Origin: Pleodorina starrii
Taxonomy: Eukaryota; Chlorophyta; Chlorophyceae; Chlamydomonadales; Volvocaceae
Direction: 5' to 3'
DNA: 64,000 bases
NCBI GenBank assembly: GCA_030267565.1
Contig: BRXU01000020.1
Span: 2,249,501 to 2,313,500, forward strand
Positions 45,878 to 56,293 of this stretch are shown in pieces. The notes under the pieces are model-generated. The model was not told where the DNA came from, did not search any database, and worked only from the letters and a program-made list of their open reading frames with translations. The stretch's first letter is position 1. Each line of letters opens with the position of its first letter. The translations under genes and the position numbers were made by a program.

Positions 45878-48595
45878 ATGCAAAGTTTCACATACCCGCG
45901 ACATAGCACACAGCAACTTGGCGCGGCGCGCTGCCTGTCCGACCTCAGCCTCAAAATAGGCATGCTCGCACTAGACCGGCAAGACCGAGAACCCCAGACT
46001 GAGCAGGAGCTCACGCAAGAGCAGGAATGCTCTACCTTGCCCGATACCACAACGAGCAGCGACATCTGCGTGGATGAACAGTACTGGTCTTCTGTGCTTG
46101 GAAGCGTTGGCGAGGAGTCGCTGGCGGAAGCCCATCACGCCGACGAGCCGGACGACGTACTTCCGGAGCTCAATGTTGAAAGCATTCATGGGTTTATTGG
46201 GAGCGATCGTCACCAGACGGCTAGCGGAGTTCCAAAGCAGAAGGTTAGAAAGCCGGTTACATCGCTGTGAACTTTGCCATTCAACAACGTTTGCTATAGC
46301 TACCTTGGGCGTTTGTATCGGTGCCAGTTTCTATGCCGTTGTGCGGTCCCGTGGTCGCTCGAGCGTCACACGTGGCTGCGAGTTTTCGGGCGACGCATTT
46401 GTCAGGACGTATCGTACCTCCGCATGTAATTTTGCGACACACAGAGAGCACAGTTCGCGACAGTGCGAGTAGCAGATACTGGCACGCACTTGATTTTGCA
46501 CCGCAATTTTTGTCGGACGCGAAAAGTGGCCCCTGTTAAAGCAGGCAATCTGTTCCGCCTCTGCGCCTCCGGGCCGGTTAAATTCGCATGCACTTAGGAA
46601 GGCTTTACACATTGACAGGTTTCCGTTACTGCACGGGTATACATGAAGCAGGCAAAAGCAGGCAGACCCTTCCGTTCATCGTCGACGTCGCCATTCACGC
46701 GTTCGTCATCGGTTTTCCCACCCGACGTGCAGCTGCATGGCAGTGTATGCTGTACCGACGGGAAACGCAACCTGCGATTCTGTAAACAATTGCCACCCCA
46801 ATAAGCTGTGTGGTGTTCCCACGCCAAAGGCGCCAACGAACTCTAGCCGAACGAACGGCAACCCCGACGCTGCGACTGGCACTGAACCCGACCCAAGCAT
46901 TATTTGATGCCCTCGGTGGTTAGGCCCGCCCCGCCGTCCATTTGATCCCTGGCTTCCACTTCCCACGGCCCTGCCCTGCTTCAGCTCTCTGTTGTCCTGA
47001 AGCTCCGAAACCTTTTTGTTCTGTTCTTGTACTGCAGGTGGTCGCCCGGGTATCGGGAACCGGCCTGGCGCCCTGGGAGATCCACAGGTGAGACTGGGAA
47101 GGAAGATCAGATCCAGATCCAGAAACCCAGATCTTGAGAGTTGGGCAGGAGTGGGTAGACAGGAAGGGCGGGCTCGGGGGATCCTGAAGGTGATCTGGAT
47201 TCATGATGATGACAGATCAAGCCGATGCCTGCGTCGCCGCGCCCCGCCCCGTCCCGCCCCGGACTCCCCAGCGTTCCCCAGATCTTTGTAAACCCATTGT
47301 GAGAAATGTGGCCCTTCGCAGCCGTGACCCATTCCCCAACCCGAGGGGCCCCACCCCCACACCCCACGCCACCCTCCTCCCTCCTGCCCGCGGCCCTCGC
47401 CGCTGCCCTGCCATCGTGCCGTCATGCCGCCCTTCCCCCCGCCCCCTCAGCCGCCCTCCCTCTCACCTACTGTCCCTCCCTCCCCTCCCTCCTTCCCCTC
47501 CCCCTCTCCCTCCCCTCCCTCTCCCTCCCCTGCCCTCCCGTGCCCTCAGGCCCCAGAAGTTCGTCCGCGACCTGGTCCTTCGCCGCTGCTTCTCCGGGCG
47601 AGTGCTGGATGCGGGGTGTGGCATCGGCGACAATGCGCTGTTCGTGGCCAAGGCGTGTCCGGGGGCGGAGGTGACGGCGGTGGATGTGGTGCCGCGCTGC
47701 CTGGAGTTCGCGGCGGCAAAGGCGGGGCTGAGGAACATGAAGAGCAAGGTGGGTCGGTGGGTCGCTGGGTCGGTGGGTCGGTGGGTCTGAACATACCGGG
47801 TTTGGGGTGAGGATATGGGTTAGGGTTTAGGGTAAGGTACAGCAACCACCCCTTAACGGAAGATAACGAACGGATGATAACAACTCACAAACTCCCAACG
47901 GAACGGAACCCTCGGAACGGAACGGTATCTCCGACAGGTTGCGATGGAAGTGGGCGATCTGTTGCAGCAGGACCCGGCCCGACTGCCGCCGGCGCTGGGG
48001 CCGGAGAATGACGGCAGCTATGCTGTCGTACTGGACTCGTCGACCTTTCACTGCTTCTCCGACGCGGATCGCGAGCGTTACGTCGCGACGCTGCGTCGGC
48101 TGCTGAAACCCGGCGGCGTCGTCTACATGAACTGCATGTCTGAGGAGGAGACGCGGCCCGGCGGGCCCAGGTGTGTACGACACATACTGAGATGTCGTAC
48201 TGATTAATTTGTTTGCCGTAGAAGCTTCTTCTCCGTGGCGTCTGTGGGCACGCACGCACGCGCTGTGTTTCGAGTTTTCCTCTGTTGTCAGTGGCTATCT
48301 GCGTATTTGCTCGGCGCAGCAGTTTGAACGTGCGATGCACGCACGACCCGCGCGCCGCGCGGCCCTCTCAATCAACTAACGCTCAATCCCAAAACCCAAC
48401 TGCCAAACCGTCAAAAACCCAACGTCCGCCAGGCGCATCTCCATTCCGGACTTGCTAACGGTTTTCAACCGTCCCAACGGTTGGGAGGTTGAGACCATTG
48501 AGGATTCGATAATCGAAGTGCACCCGACCTTTTGGGGGGGTCGCTGCAAGGCGCGCCTCTTCACCATTCGAAAGCTGGAAGGGTACGGCAGCTGA
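45878..48595 (+). CDS. SAM-dependent methyltransferase, copy 2
   Basis: Paralogue of the gene at 34388-36247. Exons 45878-46243, 47038-47087, 47550-47748, 47938-48170, 48433-48595 join in phase to 336 residues. Exon 2 (SGTGLAPWEIHR) and exon 3 (VLDAGCGIGDNALFVA, SAM-binding motif I around D159-G163) carry the class I fold; exon 4 ends MNCMSEEETRPGGPR and exon 5 ends RKLEGYGS. Exons 2 and 3 have exactly the same lengths as in copy 1 (50 and 199 nt). The N-terminal exon is 56 codons longer and contains Gln/Glu-rich sequence (REPQTEQELTQEQE). The first ATG is at 45878; the upstream extension begins only with TTG. TGTAA at 49156-49160 is a possible poly(A) signal. Substrate unknown. Confidence 0.88.
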
Positions 48596-51472
48596 GAGGC
48601 GACAGCGGCGACAACGGCGCGCTTGGTTCGGCCCGTGGCTGCTCACTCGGAGGCGGCAGCATCCGCCGCGTGGCGGCCGCGGCCCGTGGCGGGCGCCCGC
48701 AGTGGCGGCCGCGGCCCGTGGCGGCGGAGGCTGCATGAGCAGCGGGTGTGTTCGTGTATGTGAGGAGGGAGACTGGGGCGACACGGTGCGAGTGGGGCAT
48801 CAGTGGGCGCTCGCGGCGGCGCCGTCGCCGGTGGTGGCAGCAGCAGCAGCTAGCCCGGGGAGAGCTGCGTAGCAAGGTGGTGGCGGGCGGCGGCGCAGCC
48901 GCAGCCGCCGTGCCACCGCGCCGGTGGCGGCGTGCCACCGCCGTGCCACCGCCCCGGTGGCGGCGTGCCACCGCCCCGTCGCTACTGGCGATGGAAGGTC
49001 CTGACCCAGCAGGCAGCTGCCTGTAGCAGCGGGCGGGCGGGCAGGCAGCAGCGGGCGGTCTTGAGCCCTCCTCGCCCTCCCTCTCCAGAAGCTGGAAGCA
49101 TGAAGCGGAGTGAGCGCACTGCTCTTGCTGCTGCAGTTGCAGTTGCTGCTACCAGTGTAAGAGCCGCCGCGTCGGCGACGCGACGCGGAGGCGCAACGGA
49201 GGCTGCCCTGAGGCGCAACGCGGTGGCTCTCGCGGGCGGGCTGCGCGCATCTAACCCTTTAGGCCCCGGCCCCGGCAAACGAAGCGCAGGGGAGGGGCCT
49301 CGAGGGCACCAGAAAGAACTGAAACTGAAACCAGTGGGTGAAATCGGCGGGTGGGACTGAGAACGGTCGGCGGGGCAGTTGCGGGTTGGTGGGCTGGTGG
49401 GCTGATGGGCTCTCGATCCGAGCTGGGGACTGTGTGTGTGGTGGTGGGTGTGTGTATTGGGGAGGAGGTTGGTGGGCGGGAAGGGTTGTTTTGCCCGATG
49501 AAACGGCACGATTTTGTCGCACGCTGTCTTTTGCTCTGCATAGCAGCATCTTTTGCCGTTCTGTTGGATCGATCCGGGGTTGGCCTGGAACGAGCAAGTA
49601 AGCAAGCAAAGCATTTATTGCAAAGGATAAGCGAGCTTTTCTTGACGTGGTGAGGTGCTGATGAGGAAGGGCGAGCGCTTTTTTTACCCGGTGGACGAGT
49701 GCGAGCGGGAGCGGGAGGGACGGGAGCTGTCCGGCCCGGCACTGTGTTTGCAGTACGTGTGGTGATGGTGGTGGTGGTGGTGATGCTGACGGTTGTGAGT
49801 TTATTGTTGGTGTTAAGAGGTAGTAGCGGTGTTGGTGGTGGTGGTGGTGATGATGCTTGGTGGTGGTGGTGGTGGTGGTGGTCGAGGTGGTGGTGGTGGT
49901 GGCAGCATCATGCGGTGGATCAAATGCAGGTTTTCGGGCCTCGCCGTAAACTGACTCCCAGCAATACGATGAGAGACGGGGGGTGTTGGCCGACAGCATC
50001 CTATATGCATGGATCCTGAAGGGCTCATGCGCGTATCCTGGATCCTGGATCCTTGCAAAAACTCAATCCAACAATTGGATCCTGGCTTCGCCAACCTATT
50101 CGGGCCCGTCCCAACCTGTTGGGTTCATCCTCTGTGCAGCCCTGCCCTTCTTGCCAAACACTTATCTTTCGGGGTTTTTCGGGCGTTACCAGTTGCCGTA
50201 CACGGCCTTTCTGCGTTGGTCGAGAAATGAGGATGGACCATCCATGCATTGCGCCCGCTGTTGCATTGGCATACGCGCATGAACATGACCCGGGCTGAGG
50301 TTGTGGTGGTTGGGGTGGTTGTTGACAGTGGGCGATAAGGGGCCGCTCCGGAGCCTCAGGGGGGAGGGCGGGGACCAACGGGCTGGCGGGCTCGCGGACC
50401 GGGCTGTGGTTGGACCGCCTTCCCCTCGGTCTCGGGACACGGGGGGTTTTAGGGTTTTGGGGTTCAATTGTTATCCGAGGGACGAAGAAAGATGACTCGC
50501 AGCGAAGTCAAGGAGGCTGGCGGTGGCGAACTGGCCCGCCCTGGGGGAGGACGTGCGGGGGAGGGGGAGGCGAGGGGCGCAGCGATGCGAAGGTTGGGGG
50601 CGGAGGGCGCGTGGTGAGATATGGGGACCCGCCCGCGCAGGGGTCCATTTGGGGGAAACGGTTTGGTCGTTGTTGATCGTATGCCAATGCGAGGGAACGG
50701 AACGGAGCGAACCATTCATGTCACATGTCTCGTCTTGGTAAGGGTTTTAGGGAGAGTGGGCCGGGACGCACGGCACCCTGGGTGTACGGCGTATGGCGTA
50801 GGCCTTGCCTGCCCCGGCGTGCGGGATGAAGAATGGAGGGCGGTGCGGCACTGAAGATGCTCTAAATTTGCGGCGATGGTACGGCAATGATGAGGGAGTC
50901 GGGCGTCGTATCTCGTCCCATTGCGTCGTATCCCGTCGCGTCGTATCCCGTCGCGGAGAGAATATAAAACTGAAATTGTTTCGTGCGGAAACCAGAGAGA
51001 CCCCGCGATGTGCGGTGCTTAAGGGCTTTGCGGGCAGCTCGCCCCATCGCCCTTGGACGAGGCTCCCGCCCGGGTGTTTCGTTGGTCTTTCCCGAGGTCA
51101 TGAAAGCCACCTGCACAATAACACCGCCAGCGCGTAAGGTGCCATTACGCGGATGGCGGGTGGCGGGTGACTTGGCAGCGACGAACAGCGCTGTCTGTTT
51201 GGCTGGTATGGCTTTTCTTTACTGTCTCATTTGCTGCTTGATTGATTTGGGTGGTTGCGCGCGCGCGTGTGTGTGTGTGTAGTTGCATGAAGAGTGAGGC
51301 GGGGAGGGGCGCGAGTGCGGACGGAGGGACCGTTTGGCGGCGGCGGTGGCGGGCATATGCTTGGAATGGGACGGTGGCGGTGGCTACGGCGGCATGCCAA
51401 GAATGGGTCGGTGGCGGCGGCGGCGGTGGTGGTGGTGGTGGTGAGTTTCTGCGCCATTATGCCGCTACCCTG

Positions 51473-51476
<4 letters not shown>

Positions 51477-51524
<48 letters not shown>
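51477..51524 (+). repeat. CT dinucleotide microsatellite
   Basis: Uninterrupted CT run of about 24 units. It follows a GGT trinucleotide tract. Confidence 0.9.
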
Positions 51525-51529
<5 letters not shown>

Positions 51530-54500
51530 GTGTGTCTATGCGCATGCCTGTCCGTGAGCGTGTGCGTGCGCGCGTGTGAATAGAATGCGTCCCTGGTAAT
51601 GTGCCGCGGCGGAACGAGCGCATTGCGCCTTTCTCGGCACAAATGTGCCTATTGCCTTCGAGGCGTGTTGCGGTTGGGCTTGCACGCACCTTCTGCACCT
51701 CTCCTAGGGTGCACCTCTCATCGGTCGTGGGATTGGGGGTGATGCATGCGGCCCCCCGGGGGAGGTTTCTGCGATGGGGAGGTGATGGGGAGGTGGTCGG
51801 GGAACCGGATTGCAGAGTGGGTGTGAGGGCACTCCTTCCGCGGGGGAGGCGAGGGGAGGGGAGGGGAGGGGAGGGGAGGTACGTGCGCTCTGCGCCGCCG
51901 CGGCCGCCGCTGCCGCCCAAGTGTATTGCCATGCGAGCGGCTTGCCGTACAAGGAAGGCGAGGGAGCGCACACCGTTCGGAGATGAAGAGATGCACAGGA
52001 GGGAGGCGGCGGCGGCGGCGGCGCGCGCGCGAGAGAGAGGGGGGACGCTGTGCGTGCCGGGTGTGTGTGTGAGCGAGAGTCACGCGCGGGGAAGAACTCT
52101 TGGGGTACCGTATTATTGCACCACCACCACCACCACCCATTACAACAAAAGGGCGGAGAACTGCAGAACTGCACACACCCTCTTGATGTGGCGGGCAGAA
52201 CTCATGCGCGTGCGTGCGGGAGGTTTGGCGATATGGCCCCTGCTACTGCTGTTGCTTGTTGCTGCTGTGGGTGGAGACTGTTATCAAGGGCGTCGCGTCG
52301 ATCTTCTTGAGGAGGCGGTGGTGGTGGTGGTGGTGGCGCGGTGAGGGGCCGGGGCTGACGACACACTGTCCAATCTGATGAGCTGACTGACTGGACTGAC
52401 TGGCTGCCTAGCATGTGTTTGTGAGGGAACGGGATCCGGGTTGTGTACTTGTGTTGCAGTGTGGAGGGCTTTCTGGGTTCATTCTAGGGTGAGGGATCCC
52501 GGTGCGTGCCCAGGAAGGAGACGTTGGGTAGCCCGCCGCAAGGCACCTCAGACACTCGGGGCACAGAGGAACACGGGAGTGTGCCACAAGTGAGTGGGCG
52601 ACGAGAGCGTGCGTCCATTCAATGAATACCGGGTACAGGGGCCTGCTTGTGGCAGTTTGCTGGGAGTTTGTTGGGACGAGCGAAGCATCTATCGTTGGCG
52701 GCAAGGCCGCTGGCGCACGTGCCACCGCGGGCGGTTGGTCGGCCCAACCACCACCCAGCCGCGCATGAGGTGATGGGTGCTGGCCGATGGGCCGAGCGAG
52801 CGACCCAGCCAGCCAACCGCTCATCAGGAGCCGTCACGTAGGTTGTGCGTGTGTGCGCGTGTGTGTGTGCGTGTGTGTACTCCCCCGCGTCACGTCTGCG
52901 CATCGGCATGTGTGCACTTGTTTGTTTGTTTGGGTGCATGTGTATGTGTATGTGAGCATCCGGGCGTTTTTGGATTTGCGAGAAGACGCGAGGGCAACGG
53001 CCGCTGGCTTGCCTCGCGCCCCAGGCGGCCCTTCCCTGGACCGCCTCCGCAGGGAGTTGGCCGCGCGGGTTTGGCCGCCCAACCCCGTATGAAGCGTCAT
53101 GTTGCGGCGGAACGTATCACGTGTGTGCGTGTGTGTCGTATTAGGATTTTTGGGCGTCGTATTGTGGTTGATGCAATGAACCTCGTTGCGTCATGTCGCT
53201 GCACGTGTACTGCTGTACTGCTGCCGTATTAGGAGTACTACGACAGTGGAGGATGTTTTGCAGCGGAGGAACACGATCAGCTCGTACGGCTAGTACGGCA
53301 GCGCCGAAGCGCCTTGTATTCCTTTTGCACATGTGTGTCATGCAATCTGTCGCTCGAGTGCCACCGCACGGCGTCCACCCAGACGAGAGGGGGACGGAGG
53401 GACGAGCAGGCTTGATTCTAAGGAATATACACGACAATTCTTATACCGTACAACAATATCACCCAATCGGCCGCAGAAGTGCCATTGTCATTCTAACCCC
53501 CGCCGTCCTGCGCTTCCCTGTTCATTAGCCGGAAATGGGCGGGAGGGGAGATATCCCTCCGTCCCCCCGTTCTGCCTTGCTATGTAATGTAATGTCACGT
53601 CTGCAAATGTCACCTTGAAGATGGCGGAACGGGCCCTTGCATGGCAGCCCGGCGGTTCATTAATTCCGTCCTCGCCGGGGTTTTTTCCTTTTCATACAGT
53701 CTGCGCACTAGTACTGCAGTGCACGACGACAGTTGGACGAGCGTGTGTGGTGTCGTACCGATGGACGGCACGGCATTGGCGGCATCCCCTCACTGCTGCG
53801 AGAGAGCGAGTCGGCACTCGGCAGCCTGGGTGCCCCCCGCCCTGTCCCCCGCGCACCTGCGGCTGCCGAGTGTCATGCCCGCAGATGAATGTCCTGTTCT
53901 GGCCTCATCATCCATCCATCCATCCAGTTGTGTAACTCTCTTTCCCTCGAGATGGAGGCTGGAGCTCGGGATCCCCCCCTAAGGGTGCAGCCACCACACA
54001 ACAAAACACACCAGCCAGCGGGGCCACTGCAGACCCATCTCTCCGTCACACATCACACAGACCCGCCCTAACCCGCAGGGTGAGGCGTTACAGTATGGCG
54101 CCCATTCAAGAACCAGCCGCCGCCCTCTGCCGACGCCGCCGCCACTGCCGCCGTACTTCGCAGACGTCGTGTCGTGTTGGGAGAGGCGCGGCGACAGCCA
54201 CCTTGCATTGGCCCCGTGCACCCGCACGCACACGCACACGCACGCAGCAGGCGCCAAGCGTGCGCCCACAGCCCACCTACTCGGCCTGCGCGTTTCGCAC
54301 GTCATGCAAAGTTACCGGTGTAGAAGTGCAAGGTAATTATCCACGTAATCCGGCGTGACGAGCGCGGGCCTGGGGATTAGAGCCCAAGGGATTCGGGATG
54401 GAAATTAGCCGGTGGTCAATAATCTGCAGCCGACATTTTGTGTGAGCTTTGTGAGAAATTTAGACTGTGCGACCAAACGAATTACGACCAGCCGACTACG

Positions 54501-55090
54501 GCTGGCTCGATAAAAAATGTGATGATTACGATGCGTACAGTTTCAAGAGGCGCGACAAGAAGTGCACGAGCTTTCGCGCGCTGCTGCCCGCAAATTTATT
54601 TCGTAAAATAGGACATCGTCCTACGCCTAGGAGCGAGCTTGCGCAAGAAACGGTTGCGTGATGACGAGCCTCGGGGGCGGACCTGGATTTAATCGTCCCC
54701 GGCTGGTTCGCGCGCGGGACGTAGGGTCGGTGGAAGTATGGCAGCAGGGAGATTATTTTCCTTGAAAAGCATGAAGGAACACGGAGAAGCGAACGAGAAG
54801 TTATGTCGAGGTCCCGGGATGTCTCAGCCAATGGTCACACCGCGCGTTACGCCAAAACTTCTGACGTGGCGGGATTCGGGGGCCACAAGCTGTCGAGGCA
54901 GATTGGACTGTCCTGGGCTGTCTCGCGCGCCGTTCTCGCTATGCCTTTAATAAGAAAAGAACACGGCGGAGAAGCGACATGCATGGCATGGTTACGACAT
55001 GAATTTCGGCGCGTGCATCATGTCGTGAATGTAACTTGTTTTGCTTTGGGACTGGTTGTTGGCGCCCTGTTTATTTCGGCATGCGTTTTA

Positions 55091-55130
55091 TGTAGCTATG
55101 CAGCTGTTATCCAGCTCCTCTGTGAATGAA
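55091..55130 (+). repeat. Fragment of the dispersed element (3' end only)
   Basis: GTAGCTATGCAGCTGTTATC continuing into CCAGCTCCTCTGTGAAT matches the 3' end of the elements at 22112-22331 and 55250-55446. The 5' part is missing or too diverged to recognise. Confidence 0.55.
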
Positions 55131-55249
55131 GTCATGCGTTTCGCTACAGGCGCCTTGCTTCCGGCCCACACGTGCTTTTCTCTTTAGGCCGGTCCCAGAG
55201 CGGGGGAGGTTTTGCCTTGATTCCGATTACCTTTTGCCTCCCCCTTCGC

Positions 55250-55446
55250 TAGCATGGGTACCGATTCGTTTCAGTGAACCGGAATTTGCACACGTCGATA
55301 ACATTCATTTCCCAGCGTGGAATTCGCCGGTGAATTGGTTAGTGGCCTGGTCTAAGTTAGATGTTCGATTATTGAACATGCATTAGACCCACAGAGTCGT
55401 GCGATCGCACCACGTAGCTGTCATCCAGCTCCTCTGTAATTAATTA
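55250..55446 (+). mobile_element. Dispersed repeat element, copy B
   Basis: Second near-full copy of the element at 22112-22331: GGTACCGATTCGTTTCAG near the start, CGGTGAATTGGTTAGTGG in the middle, and CCAGCTCCTCTGTAATTAAT at the end. It is about 20 bp shorter than copy A because of an internal gap. A 3'-end fragment sits 120 bp upstream. Confidence 0.75.
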
Positions 55447-56293
55447 ACGACTCGTAACCGGTCTGTACCGCAAAACATACCAGATAGAGCTGGAATGCTG
55501 CCCACGCAACCGCCACAGCCCGTAACTTCACGAATCTACGTTAATGCTGAATGGCAGTCAAGTTCTGATAACACGTTCCGCAGAGTTACGGTCGTTGGGA
55601 GCATGAGGCCAGTGGGGCATACAGCTGTGTTATGTACGCTATCGACGGCCGCAACAGCGGTGCGCCTGTATTCTTCAAGCAGAAATTAATATTATGTGAG
55701 CCGGAGTCATGATAGTTATTATTCGTAGCTTTTTACGTAAGTCGACCTCGGCATCTTGTCGTCTTCGTCGTGCGTTCGGCATCTTTAATTGTCTGCCCAC
55801 GTGATCGACCTTGTAACGGAAGCTCCCGGGAAGCGTCGGCTTCCCGACGGCGAAATTATAGGTGCTTTGAACAAAGTTTCAAAAATAAATTGTGTGACAA
55901 CGGCGCGCTGACCTGCGGCGCTCTAATGGACAGCGAAGTACACCAACGGTCATAACGGTTTCCGCGCTGGACAACATTTAACGATGCGCGCAAAAGCGCA
56001 ATGCAGTCGAGGATTATCGTTCACAGCACGTCTGCTTACTAAAGCCTCTGTTTTATCGCTGCTTATCGCGTTCAAACAGACATTGTTTGGTAAGCCGTCA
56101 TCGATTCATCGTCAAGTCCTTGCGCATGTACAATCGATTGCCTATCCGGATGTCGCTTGCCCGCGCGTTATAATATAAACTTCAATTACCTCCCTCTTAT
56201 CTCATTCGCTGCACGCCTTCCCATATCAGTTATCGCTGCTGCTGCTTCGGCCTGGCGAAGGCAATCGCGCGCTCGGCGCCTCCATCTTCCGAA

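Larger units (their letters stand above)
48596..56293. other. Repeat-rich intergenic region, methyltransferase 2 to cysteine protease
   Basis: 7.7 kb without a supported gene. It contains GGCGGCCGCGGCCCGTGGCG duplications and CCACCG/CGGTGG repeats (48650-48980), GGT/TGG runs (49760-49910), a telomere-like GTTTTAGGGTTTTGG piece with a CCGCAGCG-type box (50445-50505), a CT microsatellite (51477-51524), a GGCGGC/GAGA tract (52005-52045) and the dispersed element near 55.1-55.4 kb. Frames in this stretch are low-complexity or lack splice support. The last few hundred bases should contain the protease promoter. Confidence 0.45.

Noticed and set aside
54467..55129. Two plus-strand frames with mixed composition before the protease gene
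   Set aside because: No domain, no signal for splicing, and the second runs into a fragment of the dispersed element.
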